Assembly (NCBI RefSeq): GCF_051400755.1
Contig: NZ_JBLFFL010000002.1
Span: 1 to 64,000 of the forward strand
DNA from: Parapedobacter sp051400755
Lineage (GTDB): Bacteria > Bacteroidota > Bacteroidia > Sphingobacteriales > Sphingobacteriaceae
Direction: 5' to 3'
Length of the DNA stretch: 64,000 nucleotides
The notes beneath the pieces are model-generated. The model was not told where the DNA came from, made no database searches, and worked only from the letters and a program-made list of their open reading frames with translations. Shown in pieces: positions 25,481-34,808 of this stretch; position 1 is the first letter of the stretch, and each line of letters starts with the position of its first letter. A program made the translations under genes and the position numbers.

Positions 25481-25853
25481 ATGCAGTCAAAAATGGACCA
25501 GAGATTTACCGACATCATAAACCTAATAAAGCAAGCCCGTTACAACGCGATAAAAGCCGTAAATGCAGAACTGATAAACCTGTATTGGAATATAGGCGAA
25601 TATATCAGCAAAAGGGTTGAAAGCTCCAATTGGGGGGCAATCAGTTGTAAAGGAATTAGCTGTACATATACAACGCAATGAACCCGAAATAAAGGGTTTT
25701 TCAGATAAAAACCTTTGGAATGAAGCAATTTTATGAAGCCTACAAAGACTTTCCAAAACTCTCAACACTGTAGAGAGAATTAAAAGCCGATGTAACAAAT
25801 GCTTTCAAAGACAGCTCGAGATTTTCGAGAACAGTAATGCCGAAGAAATTTAA
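25481..25853 (+). pseudogene. YhcG/DUF1016-type PDDEXK nuclease remnant
   Basis: The start (QRFTDIINLIKQARYNAIKAVNAELINLYWNIGEYIS) is the DUF1016 N-terminus. A frameshift after AATTGGGGGGCA hides VVKELAVHIQRNEPEIKGFSDKNLW, and a second frameshift precedes MKQFYEAYKDFPKLSTL. Then TAG (about 25771) replaces a Leu codon. The text jumps directly to RELKADVTNAFKDS, which in intact homologues lies more than 50 residues further on. So the gene lost its middle and its C-terminal nuclease domain. Bases 25340-25480 and 25854-25996 on either side hold nothing recognisable. Confidence 0.8.
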
Positions 25854-25996
25854 GTATAAGTACATTAAAGCGTGTCAAAGCAATTAGTGATGCCCTATAT
25901 AAGTACATTTAACAAGTATGGCAAACTAATCCCACCGCGCATTTGTGGCCTGGGAAACCCACTCAAGCACATTCCTAAGATCAAAACCAGTTAACC

Positions 25997-28000
25997 ATGC
26001 GGCGAAAACGAACGGTGTTCAACAAAGTCCCGTTGTGCCTTTCCGGGGAGCATGGTGGGGATGCGTTGCGCAATACCCTTTGCGCCATCGTCCCCGGCGT
26101 GGTTTTCTATTGGCTGGGGCAAGCCGATATGGCCGTTGCCGCAGGCATGGGTAGTCTGCTCGTGTCGCTGACAGATGTTCCGGGTAACCGGGGTGACAAG
26201 TGGCGTTCGGCCTGTTGGAGCATGTTCCTGTTTTTCACGACCGCACTTGCCGTGGCGGCTTGCCTGCCTTATCCGTGGGTGTTGGTGGTATTGCTTATTA
26301 TACTTGCCTTCGCGCTGACCATGCTGTCGGTATTTGGCCAGCGCTTTGCCGTAATGGGGATGATGGCGCTTATCCTGTCGGCATTCACCATTGGCCTACG
26401 GCCTACGCAACCATTGGTGTTTGGTATATACGTCACCATTGGTGTAATTTGGTATTACCTCATTAGCCTTATCCAGGTTTACATCAGCCCGTTCCGTTCC
26501 CTGCGTTACTCCTTGGACAATGGCTTCCGTAGCACGGCTGCGCTGCTACGTGCCAAAGTGCTGTGTTACGACGAGTCGGTGCCTGTGGAAAAGGCCTACC
26601 AGCGGATTAGTGCGCTCCATGTCAGGGTAAGCGATCAGCAGGAACTCGTAAGGCACCTTTTGCTCCGCGATAAAAAACTCATCGATGTAGCTAACAAGCA
26701 GGCCGTGCATTGGATGGTCCGGACGTATGGCCTGATGGATCTGTATGAATTGGTGACGGCCCTCGATCACGACTATGAATCCATCCGTGGTGCGCTCGCT
26801 CCGGTGGGCGCCCTGCCGCATGTCCGCGAACTCATCGCACTATTGGCAGAGGACGTGGAAGCATTAGCTGAACTACGTGCTAATGGAAAAGAGGATGGTT
26901 GGGAGGGGCGTGTGTTGACCATTAAACGGACCATAAGCCGGTTGGAGGGACTTTGCGGTACCCACCCGGGTGAGCCCGCGCAGATACTGGGGGCTATCAT
27001 ACGCAATGTTCAGCAAATCATCCATTGCATAGGACGCATCCGTTCAGCAGCCAACGATGTACTTCCCCGACCTGCGTTGAGTAAGCAGATCGATTATCGC
27101 CCGTTTCTTTCCCTGCCCCTGGGCGGATGGCGGGCTTTCCGGACACAGCTTTCTTTCCGTAACCAAGTATTTCCCTTTGCGTTGCGCCTGGCGTTGTTGT
27201 TTGGTTTGGGTGGACTGATAGGGCTGGCGTTGCCGGCTGATCGTTATGCCTACTGGATATTGCTGACGGTCGTTATTGTGGCGCGACCTGGGTTTGCCAT
27301 GACACAGCGCCGCAATTTCCAGCGCATTTTAGGTACGTTGGGGGGCGTGCTGCTTGGATTGCTCTTGCTTTACCTGGTCTCGGACGTCAGGGTGCTGTTG
27401 GTGACGGCCGCTGTTTTCCTGTATGGGTTCTTTGCGTTCAATCGGTTGAATTACATGATCAGTGTACTTTGTATTACACCGGCAGTCATCATCGGACTTC
27501 ACCTCTATGAAGGAGATATGGTCGACATACTTGGTAGCAGGGTGGTCTTTACACTGATGGGGTGTTTACTTGCGATAGGGGGGTGGTACCTTGTACCCGT
27601 ACGGCAAAGCCATAACCTTGACGCCCTGGCGCGTGCCGTGACGGGAAAAAACCAGGATTATTTCCGGACAGTCATAAAACGGTGGCTGGGGGATGTGACC
27701 GATGGGTATGGCGTGCGGTTGGCCCGCAAGGAGGCCCATACGGCATTGGCGTCGTTTTCGGATGTTGTACAACAATTGCAGCGTGAACCAGGTAGGAATA
27801 AACAGGACTGGGAAACCATCCACGCCTTCCATATGCTTGCCTATCGTGTTAATGCACTGATAACTGGGTTGTCGTTGGCCGGATCGGGTATTACAGACTT
27901 GAGTGATGCCGAAAGCCAAGACCGAGACCCACGGGTGGTGTACTTAAAACAGTTGCTTGTAACGCTCGGATCGCGGCAATCTCTCTTGACCCAGCGCTAA
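25997..28000 (+). CDS. FUSC-family inner-membrane protein (YccS-like)
   Basis: A 667-residue protein in two membrane halves. Helices at about residues 20-150 and 395-520 surround a cytoplasmic domain of about 230 residues, with a further soluble C-terminus. The repeat block (LRLALLFGLGGLIGLALPADRYAYWILLTVVIVARPGFAMTQRR) is the FUSC/aromatic-acid-exporter-type signature with the R-P-x-x-x-x-T-x-x-R motif. Likely an efflux component or uncharacterised transporter. GC content returns to the background level here, so this marks the right flank of the accessory island. Its last 4 bases overlap the convergent dehydrogenase gene. Confidence 0.85.
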   Translation: MRRKRTVFNKVPLCLSGEHGGDALRNTLCAIVPGVVFYWLGQADMAVAAGMGSLLVSLTDVPGNRGDKWRSACWSMFLFFTTALAVAACLPYPWVLVVLLIILAFALTMLSVFGQRFAVMGMMALILSAFTIGLRPTQPLVFGIYVTIGVIWYYLISLIQVYISPFRSLRYSLDNGFRSTAALLRAKVLCYDESVPVEKAYQRISALHVRVSDQQELVRHLLLRDKKLIDVANKQAVHWMVRTYGLMDLYELVTALDHDYESIRGALAPVGALPHVRELIALLAEDVEALAELRANGKEDGWEGRVLTIKRTISRLEGLCGTHPGEPAQILGAIIRNVQQIIHCIGRIRSAANDVLPRPALSKQIDYRPFLSLPLGGWRAFRTQLSFRNQVFPFALRLALLFGLGGLIGLALPADRYAYWILLTVVIVARPGFAMTQRRNFQRILGTLGGVLLGLLLLYLVSDVRVLLVTAAVFLYGFFAFNRLNYMISVLCITPAVIIGLHLYEGDMVDILGSRVVFTLMGCLLAIGGWYLVPVRQSHNLDALARAVTGKNQDYFRTVIKRWLGDVTDGYGVRLARKEAHTALASFSDVVQQLQREPGRNKQDWETIHAFHMLAYRVNALITGLSLAGSGITDLSDAESQDRDPRVVYLKQLLVTLGSRQSLLTQR

Positions 28001-29052
28001 TTTTTCAACGAAGCCATATCAATTACGAAGCGGTAGTGCACGTCGCCTTTTAACAGGCGCTCATAGGCATCATTGACCTGTTGAATATCAATCAGCTCGA
28101 TGTCTGCGGTGATATTGTGCTCGGCGCAAAAATCCAGCATCTCCTGTGTTTCGCCGATGCTGCCGATGGTCGATCCTGCAAAGCTTTTCCTGGCAGGAAT
28201 GAGGCTGAATGCGGCGACGGGGAGCGGGTGCTCGGGTGCCCCGACAAGGGCCAGCGTACCGTCGCGTTTCAGCAACTGGAGATAGGCGTTCACATCGTGG
28301 GAGGCGGATACGCAATCCAGGATGAAATGTAGGCTATTGGCGTGCTTTTCCATCTGCTCGGCATCGGTGGATAGGATCACTTCATGTGCGCCCAGGCGCT
28401 TGGCATCTTCCGTTTTGGACGCGGATGTGGTGATGACGACGACATGGGCGCCCATGGCTTTCGCGAGTTTGACACCCATATGCCCCAAGCCGCCGATACC
28501 GACGATGCCTACCTTTTTGCCCGGACCGACACCCCAGTGCCTAAGCGGTGAATAGGTGGTGATGCCGGCACAGAGCAATGGTGCCGTGGCAGCCAGATCA
28601 AGGTTGTCGGGTACACGCAACACGTAGCGTTCGTCTACCACGATGCTTTCGGAATAGCCGCCGAAGGTTTGCACATTCAAGTGCTTATCCGGTGAGTTGT
28701 ACGTCAATGTATTGCCCTGTTCGCAGTATTGTTCGAGCCCCTCTTTGCAGGAGTCACACTCCCTGCAAGAATCGACCATACAACCCACCGCCGCTAGGTC
28801 GCCTACGTTGAATTTGGTGACATGATCGCCTACGCGGGTGATCTTGCCGACGATTTCGTGGCCGGGAACGACGGGGTAAACACTGTTGTGCCATTCGTTT
28901 CGGGCCGTATGGAGGTCGGAATGGCAGATGCCGCAGAACAGGATATCGATTTCAACGTCGTGGGGTGTTACGTCCCTACGTTGGATATCCAGCGATGTTA
29001 GTGGGGTTTCGGCAGCTGCGGTACCGAATGCTTTTATTTCTTTTATAGCCAT
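27997..29052 (-). CDS. zinc-dependent NAD(P) alcohol dehydrogenase (YahK-type)
   Basis: A 351-residue medium-chain dehydrogenase. Catalytic zinc ligands are in CGICHSDLH and PGHEIVG, structural-zinc cysteines in CRECDSCKEGLEQYC, and the nucleotide fold in VGIVGIGGLGHMGVKLAKAMGA. The LRHWGV and NVQTFGGYSESIVV blocks match the YahK/cinnamyl-alcohol-like group that reduces aldehydes with NADPH. The stop codon overlaps the convergent FUSC gene by 4 bp. Monocistronic. Substrate range probably broad. Confidence 0.92.
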   Translation of the reverse strand: MAIKEIKAFGTAAAETPLTSLDIQRRDVTPHDVEIDILFCGICHSDLHTARNEWHNSVYPVVPGHEIVGKITRVGDHVTKFNVGDLAAVGCMVDSCRECDSCKEGLEQYCEQGNTLTYNSPDKHLNVQTFGGYSESIVVDERYVLRVPDNLDLAATAPLLCAGITTYSPLRHWGVGPGKKVGIVGIGGLGHMGVKLAKAMGAHVVVITTSASKTEDAKRLGAHEVILSTDAEQMEKHANSLHFILDCVSASHDVNAYLQLLKRDGTLALVGAPEHPLPVAAFSLIPARKSFAGSTIGSIGETQEMLDFCAEHNITADIELIDIQQVNDAYERLLKGDVHYRFVIDMASLKN

Positions 29053-29170
29053 GGTTCGACATTTTTAACAAATGTAAGGGGATATTGTGTCTTTAGCCAG
29101 CGGCAATTGGCTTATAATTTGGTGAGTTTATCTGTAGAAGTTGTAACTTGCATTTTCTGATCACAAAGCC

Positions 29171-29821
29171 ATGAAAATTATCCTTACCGGAACGACGGGA
29201 ATGGTGGGCGAAGGGGTGTTGCTGGAATGCCTCGCCAATCCACAGATCACCGATGTACTGAGCGTCAGCCGCAAACCCTGTGGCCACATGCATCCCAAAC
29301 TGAGTGAATACATCGTACCTGATTTTTTGGAACTAACGGTTGATGACGGGCATTTCAAGGGCTATGACGCCTGTTTCTTCTGCGCTGGCATCAGTAGCGT
29401 GGGATTGAAGGAGCCTGAATATACGCGTATCACGTTTGATACAACCGTACATTTTGCGAAGGTGGTCTTGCAGCAAAGCCCCAGTGCCGTGTTCATCTAC
29501 GTCAGTGGCGCAGGAACAGACAGCACAGCGCAGGGGAGAAGTATGTGGGCGCGGGTAAAAGGTAAAACAGAGAACACGTTGGCCGCTATGCCGTTCAGAA
29601 GGGTATATAACTTCCGTCCGGCATTTATGAAGGCAACCAAGGGGCAGGTGCACCTGCTGCCGATTTATCCTTACCTGGGCTGGATGTATCCGTTATTGAA
29701 AGTACTGGTGCCTAATGGCGTGAGCACCTTGCAACAGGTGGCGCAGGCGATGATTCGGCTCGTGAAGGAAGATCTCCCGAAAACGATCATCACAGTCAAG
29801 GATATAAAAGCATTGGCTTGA
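29171..29821 (+). CDS. NAD(P)-binding Rossmann protein
   Basis: A 216-residue atypical short-chain-dehydrogenase-like protein. It starts MKIILTGTTGMVGEGVLLECL with a glycine-rich TGxxGxxG nucleotide loop at the N-terminus. Later blocks are FFCAGISSVGL and IYVSGAGTDSTAQGRSMWARVKGKTE, where Ser, a spaced Lys (VKGKTE) and the Y-N-F-R-P segment parallel extended SDR epimerases, but the YxxxK pair is replaced by WxxxK. Whether it catalyses a reaction is unclear. It stands alone on the plus strand. Similar proteins are usually annotated as NAD-dependent epimerase/dehydratase or as unknown. Confidence 0.68.
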   Translation: MKIILTGTTGMVGEGVLLECLANPQITDVLSVSRKPCGHMHPKLSEYIVPDFLELTVDDGHFKGYDACFFCAGISSVGLKEPEYTRITFDTTVHFAKVVLQQSPSAVFIYVSGAGTDSTAQGRSMWARVKGKTENTLAAMPFRRVYNFRPAFMKATKGQVHLLPIYPYLGWMYPLLKVLVPNGVSTLQQVAQAMIRLVKEDLPKTIITVKDIKALA

Positions 29822-29992
29822 GTACTTTTTGCATATTATACAGTTATTGTGCTGATATATAGATAATTGAATTAATTACATGAAGTGAAAGCCACTAACT
29901 TTAACTAAAACTAATAAATATATACTAATCAGTATAGTTACCTATATTATATAACTTATTAAGTTAATTAAGTCAAATTTCCTGAGGCGAGA

Positions 29993-30000
29993 TATATTTG
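29993..30000 (+). promoter_or_regulatory. candidate promoter of the aldose 1-epimerase gene
   Basis: TATATTTG matches TAnnTTTG and would give a leader of about 30 nt before the ATG at 30035. The preceding 29830-29990 is very AT-rich and holds no gene. Confidence 0.55.
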
Positions 30001-30034
30001 TAACTTTAGGGCGTTATTGGATAAACCTCGAGAC

Positions 30035-31198
30035 ATGAATAGATCGACAATTTATAGTACGTTGTGCATTGCTGGTGCAGCCGCGTTGATGAGTTGTGGC
30101 GCACCACAATCGATGCAAGACCTGACGAAATCGGGATTGGATAGGCAACGTTTCCAAACGGTGGTCAATGGTGATTCGACGGACTTGTTTGTGTTGAGCA
30201 ATTCGAATGGAATGGAGGTTTGCTTGACCAATTACGGCGGCCGCATCGTGTCACTGATGGTGCCGGATGCCGGGGGGCATTTGCGGGACGTGGTCCTGGG
30301 GTTTGATCACATCGGTGAATATACGGCTCAGCCTTCTTCTTTTGGCGCGACGGTGGGACGGTATGCTAATCGTATTGACAGTGGACGTTTTATGTTGGAG
30401 GACGATACCATCCAGCTGGATATCAACAGCGGTGTGCACTCCATTCATGGCGGCCGGGAGGGATGGCAATATCAGGTGTTTGATGCACAACAACCAAACG
30501 ATAGCACATTGGTGCTTTCTTACGTTTCGCCCGATGGCGAGGGCGGGTTCCCTGGTGAGGTCAGCGTGTCGGTATCGTATACGGTAACCTCCTTGAACGA
30601 ATTGATGATCGGCTATGAGGTACAGACCACGGCGAAGACGGTCGTGAACGTGACCAATCACAGTTTTTTCAACCTTTCGGGTGACCCCAGCACGACCGTG
30701 TTGGACGATGTGCTTTATGTGAATGCCAGCCAGTATACACCCTTGGATAGTACGTTGATTACCACCGGAGCGCTAATGCCGGTAGCAGGTACCCCCTTTG
30801 ACTTTACCGAACCGATCAGCATCGGTGAGGCAATGGCGCGCGACTCCGCCCACACCCAGCTGCAAATCGCATCGGGTATCGATCATAATTTTGTGTTGGA
30901 TACGCGTGGGGATACCCGGGAATTGGCGGCACGTCTTTATTCACCGCAAAGTGGCATTGCGCTGGAGGTATATACCAACGAACCGGGTATGCAGGTGTAC
31001 ACCGGGAATATGCTGGACGGCTCCCGGATAGGGAAAAACAAACAGCCTTATCATAAACAAACCGCGGTTTGCCTGGAAACCCAGCATTTTCCCGATTCAC
31101 CCAATAAGCCCCATTGGCCATCCACCGTGCTTGAGCCGGGTGCACCCTACATGAGCCAGTGCATTTATCGATTTACCGCGGAAAGCGACAATCGGTAG
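30035..31198 (+). CDS. lipoprotein aldose 1-epimerase (mutarotase)
   Basis: A 387-residue enzyme that interconverts alpha and beta anomers of sugars such as galactose or glucose. The lipoprotein signal (AALMSCG) predicts a membrane-tethered extracytoplasmic enzyme. Family motifs are LTNYGGRIVSLMVPD, SFGATVGRYANRI, the catalytic His in VTNHSFFNLSGD, GIDHNFVLD, YTNEPGMQVYTGNMLDG and the catalytic Glu in AVCLETQHFPDSPN. ATG at 30035 places the signal correctly; TTG at 30017 is less likely. No sugar-utilisation genes lie next to it. Confidence 0.93.
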   Translation: MNRSTIYSTLCIAGAAALMSCGAPQSMQDLTKSGLDRQRFQTVVNGDSTDLFVLSNSNGMEVCLTNYGGRIVSLMVPDAGGHLRDVVLGFDHIGEYTAQPSSFGATVGRYANRIDSGRFMLEDDTIQLDINSGVHSIHGGREGWQYQVFDAQQPNDSTLVLSYVSPDGEGGFPGEVSVSVSYTVTSLNELMIGYEVQTTAKTVVNVTNHSFFNLSGDPSTTVLDDVLYVNASQYTPLDSTLITTGALMPVAGTPFDFTEPISIGEAMARDSAHTQLQIASGIDHNFVLDTRGDTRELAARLYSPQSGIALEVYTNEPGMQVYTGNMLDGSRIGKNKQPYHKQTAVCLETQHFPDSPNKPHWPSTVLEPGAPYMSQCIYRFTAESDNR

Positions 31199-31363
31199 CC
31201 CGAAATGTAAAAAAATGTTAAAAAAACAGGTAGCACTCAATAAAATTGTTTTATTTGCGTTTTGTGTATAATGTGGAGAAGTGGTGACATAATTATTTTG
31301 TTGCCAACAAACTTAAATTAACACTGAATCAACGTTGAGAATTCTAACTACCAGTAATAAAAA

Positions 31364-32722
31364 ATGATTTTAAAAAAGAATGTGCTTGCACTGGTGATGC
31401 TTGTTGTGGTGGTATTGGGTGCCAGTTTCATTTTCCTTTCGTCTTTTGACAACGAGCCTGAACAAGTAGCCCTTTCCGCCGAAACGGCCGATACAAGCAA
31501 CGTCCCTGAACTTTTATACGGATTAGCAATCGATGAATATGATATCGAAACGAAATCCGTGGAACGCAACGAGTTTCTTTCAGATATCCTACAGCGCTAC
31601 CATATTGATCTTCCGCGTATCGCCACGCTGACTCGTAAATCAAAACCGGTCTTTGATGTACGGAAGATTGCCGTAGGACATGATTATACCGTATTCAAGG
31701 ACCAAGCCGGGAAGGCGGCATACTTCGTCTACCAGCCCAATGCAATCGATTATGTCGTTTATGATCTGCGGGACAGCATAGCGGTATATAAGGAGCAAAA
31801 AGCGGTGGACACGAAGGTTGAAACAGTTGCCGGCATCGTCGAAAGTTCGCTATACCAAACGTTGGAAGCAAAAGGCGCGAGTCCCGATCTGGCCGTGCAA
31901 CTGGCCGAGATCTACGGATGGGCCGTCAATTTCTACCGCATCAACAAAGGCGATTGGTTTAAACTCGTGTACGAACGGAAATATGTAGACGGTGCGCCCA
32001 TCGGTCCGGGCAGGATACAATCAGCGATATTCGGCCATGGCGGCAAGGAATACCAGGCATATTATTTTGAGCCTGACGATGGAAAGCCGGGAGCATATTA
32101 TGACGAAAATGGGAAGAGCCTCCGCCGGACATTCCTCAAAGCCCCATTGAAATTCAGTCGCATCTCATCCCGCTTTACCATGCGCAGGTTCCATCCCGTG
32201 CAACGCCGGTGGAAAGCCCATTTGGGAACGGATTTTGCAGCTCCGCGAGGCACACCCATCGTGGCGACTGCTGCTGGCGTGGTTACCGAGTCAGCTTACG
32301 GGGGTGGCAACGGCAATTATGTCAAAATCAAGCATGATAACGTCTACACCACCCAATATTTGCACATGAGCAAGCGCGCGGTGAGGAGAGGGCAACGGAT
32401 TGCACAAGGACAGGTGATCGGTTATGTAGGAAGTACCGGCTTAGCAACCGGACCGCATGTATGCTACCGGTTCTGGAAAAACGGACGGCAGGTAGATGCC
32501 TTGGCTCAGGTGTTTCCGCCATCTGAACCCATTAAGAAAAAATATCGCGTAGCATTTAATAGGACACTCAATGTGCACCAACACGCGCTCGCATCCCTCG
32601 ACTTCGAAGAGCAAAGCAATTTAGAAGTTTACGGTGCGCTGGCGTTTAGCATTGAAAGCCTCTTTGAACCCACTGAAGACAACAGCCGCATCCTTGATGG
32701 TTTCTCGGCGCAAATGCTGTAA
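31364..32722 (+). CDS. M23-family peptidase with a Cys in the HxH motif
   Basis: A 452-residue envelope protein. An N-terminal membrane anchor (about residues 7-26) is followed by about 230 residues of LysM/OapA-like regulatory region (SDILQRYHIDLPRIATL; IAVGHDYTVF). A LytM endopeptidase domain follows, with zinc ligands His286 and Asp290 (HLGTDFAAPRGTPIVAT) and a catalytic His in TTQYLHMS. The third motif reads GPHVCYRF, so His365 is kept but the expected second His is Cys367. Cys may serve as the zinc ligand. Likely a cell-wall crosslink hydrolase similar in layout to MepM. Monocistronic, with a terminator 25 bp downstream. Confidence 0.88.
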   Translation: MILKKNVLALVMLVVVVLGASFIFLSSFDNEPEQVALSAETADTSNVPELLYGLAIDEYDIETKSVERNEFLSDILQRYHIDLPRIATLTRKSKPVFDVRKIAVGHDYTVFKDQAGKAAYFVYQPNAIDYVVYDLRDSIAVYKEQKAVDTKVETVAGIVESSLYQTLEAKGASPDLAVQLAEIYGWAVNFYRINKGDWFKLVYERKYVDGAPIGPGRIQSAIFGHGGKEYQAYYFEPDDGKPGAYYDENGKSLRRTFLKAPLKFSRISSRFTMRRFHPVQRRWKAHLGTDFAAPRGTPIVATAAGVVTESAYGGGNGNYVKIKHDNVYTTQYLHMSKRAVRRGQRIAQGQVIGYVGSTGLATGPHVCYRFWKNGRQVDALAQVFPPSEPIKKKYRVAFNRTLNVHQHALASLDFEEQSNLEVYGALAFSIESLFEPTEDNSRILDGFSAQML

Positions 32723-32747
32723 AAAATCAATTTCGTTGGTTTACTAA

Positions 32748-32778
32748 AAAACCCCGGTGATTCACATCAGCGGGGTTT
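32748..32778 (+). terminator. intrinsic terminator after the M23 peptidase gene
   Basis: AAAACCCCG pairs with CGGGGTTT around a partly paired 14-nt loop, followed by CTACTAACT. It may also stop transcripts from the convergent heme operon. Confidence 0.75.
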
Positions 32779-32865
32779 CTACTAACTAAACTAAACAACT
32801 ATATAAAACAAACCATATATAGATCTTATCGACGCGGTATCACGTCGTATTTCAAAAATCGTTTC

Positions 32866-33891
32866 TCATTGCTCCAGGGCATAGTCGTTGACGACCTGGC
32901 GCCAATCTTCGCGCTCGGGGATCCTTGGCTTGCGCTTGCCGAAGAACTGCACAATCACATTGCCATCCGTGTCAAACGCCTCCAGACTGGTCACTATGCC
33001 GTCTTCGGTGGGTTTCCTGACCAGCCACACGCTTTCGATGCCATCCTCACGCAGGTGCATGTTGAAGTCGGGATCGAGCACGTTGAACCAAGGTCCGGTT
33101 TGCAGCAATTTCTTTACCTTACCGGTGTGGATCTGGATGCAACCACGGCTGCCGATAAATACCATGATTTCCAAATCGCGTTCGGACACCCCCTCCAGGA
33201 TGCGTTTCAACGAAGATACTGTGATTTGTGTGGCGTGCCCTTCCGGCGCCAACCGCATGGCTTGGCGGCGTGTGATGCCGAAATCGCGCAGCATGCCGAA
33301 GAAATGGTGGGTATCTTTCAGGTCGAGCCACGCTTGGCGGAATCCGGCTACGTCGATTTCACTATCCGGGATTTCCACGATGGATTTGTCTACCGTGGTC
33401 GTCTCTAAGGGACCGTCCTGTATGGGTGCTTGATATCGGGCAACTAATGTTTCATATGCGGCGACGTCGCTTTGCTCGGTGAGGTAAATTTTATGCACCG
33501 CTTCGCCGTCTTTGTCGAAAAACTGTAGGCTGCGGCGATCCCCTTCCTGCACGGCGAATCCGAAATGCCACGCAGTCATGAACAGCCGGAGATCAATATC
33601 GGGATTGACCACGAGGCCGATATGGCCATTGAACGTGGCTTTGGTATACGTGCCTTTTCGCTCGTGCACAGCATGGTCATTGCGTGTAAGGGCCATCACA
33701 TACCCGAGCGTGTTGATCTCTTTCAGGATATTTTCGAACTCGGGTTTCAGTGCGATGTTATCATCGCCAGTGGCCACCAGGTCTGCTTCGGAAACGCCGA
33801 GTTGCTTGGCCGCATCGCGGATGCGAACCTTGGGGTTCTCGACTTTGAATGATTGATATTGCGCTTTGAGCGAGATTGTTGTGTTTTCCAT
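32866..33891 (-). CDS. hmuS: hemin-degrading factor, HemS/HmuS family
   Basis: A 341-residue cytoplasmic protein built of two similar halves. RNDHAVHERKGTYTKATFNGHIGLVVNPDIDLRLF in the first half parallels SRGCIQIHTGKVKKLLQTGPWFNVLDPDFNMHLR in the second, the HemS duplication. Such proteins bind incoming heme and transfer or break it down to release iron. It is the last gene of the heme operon, one base after hmuV. Length fits the family (about 340-350). Confidence 0.93.
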   Translation of the reverse strand: MENTTISLKAQYQSFKVENPKVRIRDAAKQLGVSEADLVATGDDNIALKPEFENILKEINTLGYVMALTRNDHAVHERKGTYTKATFNGHIGLVVNPDIDLRLFMTAWHFGFAVQEGDRRSLQFFDKDGEAVHKIYLTEQSDVAAYETLVARYQAPIQDGPLETTTVDKSIVEIPDSEIDVAGFRQAWLDLKDTHHFFGMLRDFGITRRQAMRLAPEGHATQITVSSLKRILEGVSERDLEIMVFIGSRGCIQIHTGKVKKLLQTGPWFNVLDPDFNMHLREDGIESVWLVRKPTEDGIVTSLEAFDTDGNVIVQFFGKRKPRIPEREDWRQVVNDYALEQ

Positions 33892-33892
33892 G

Positions 33893-34702
33893 TTATATGT
33901 TATTTTTAATGACAGCTTGTTCGGATAAAGTCATTGATGGAATCACCAATGGACACTTAAATTCTTCATCATCGAGTAACCGCACACGAATATTGAATGC
34001 CTGATGGATGTTTTCACAGGTGACCACTTCACGTGGCTTTCCAAAAGCGATGCGTTTTCCTTTTTTCAGAATCAATACCTTGTCTGCATAGCGCGATGCA
34101 AAGTTGATGTCATGCAGGATACTCACCACGCAATACCCACGATTGGCCAGGTTTCGGGCCAATGACAGCATTTGCTGTTGGTAAAGCAGATCCAGCCCGT
34201 TGGTTGGCTCATCCAACAATAGGATTCCCTCGGGTTGGTCGTAGATCTGTGCAATAACACGCGCTAGCTGCACCCGTTGTTGCTCCCCTCCAGAAAGCGT
34301 ATGATAATCGCGGTCGGCAAACTCCGTAATGCCCGTTTCGTCCATGACGGTCTTTACCATGCGGACGTCGTCTTCCGTCGGGTTGTTGGCAAAGTGCGGG
34401 TATCGGCCCATCATCACGAGTTCGCGTACACTGAAGGATATCGATAGCGTGTTGCTCTGCGCCAGTACCGCACGAAATTTGGCCAACTCTTCCAGTTTAT
34501 AGGTTTCGATAGGTTGTTGGCGGATGTAGATATCACCCCGTGCTGCAGGGATTTCCTTGCAAAGCAGCCTCAGCAAGGTGCTTTTTCCGGCGCCGTTTGC
34601 TCCGATGATCGCTACCAGTTGACCGGGTCGCACATCGAAACTCACATCGTCAATCAACTTGGCGTTGCCTACCGAATAATGGATGTTTTTGACTTCAATC
34701 AT
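33893..34702 (-). CDS. hmuV: heme ABC transporter ATP-binding protein
   Basis: A 269-residue ATPase of the FecE/HmuV group. Walker A is GANGAGKSTLLRLL, the signature is LSGGEQQRVQLARVIAQ, Walker B is ILLLDEPTNGLDLLYQ, and the switch His is in VVSILHDINFASRYAD. It powers heme import through HmuU. It lies 106 bp downstream of hmuU, a longer gap than elsewhere in the operon; no promoter or terminator was clear there. Confidence 0.95.
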   Translation of the reverse strand: MIEVKNIHYSVGNAKLIDDVSFDVRPGQLVAIIGANGAGKSTLLRLLCKEIPAARGDIYIRQQPIETYKLEELAKFRAVLAQSNTLSISFSVRELVMMGRYPHFANNPTEDDVRMVKTVMDETGITEFADRDYHTLSGGEQQRVQLARVIAQIYDQPEGILLLDEPTNGLDLLYQQQMLSLARNLANRGYCVVSILHDINFASRYADKVLILKKGKRIAFGKPREVVTCENIHQAFNIRVRLLDDEEFKCPLVIPSMTLSEQAVIKNNI

Positions 34703-34808
34703 GGTCTCCTAATTTACCCTGCCGTAGCGTTTGTGTAGTCAAAATTCAGTTTAAAATTAACAATTTCAATGACATCTACATGAACAAGCGTTTAAAAATT
34801 GCCGATCC

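Noticed and set aside
22018..25996. A complete att-flanked integrative element
   Set aside because: No copy of the tRNA-Pro 3' end was found at the right border by eye, and the integrase is degraded, so only an island remnant is claimed.
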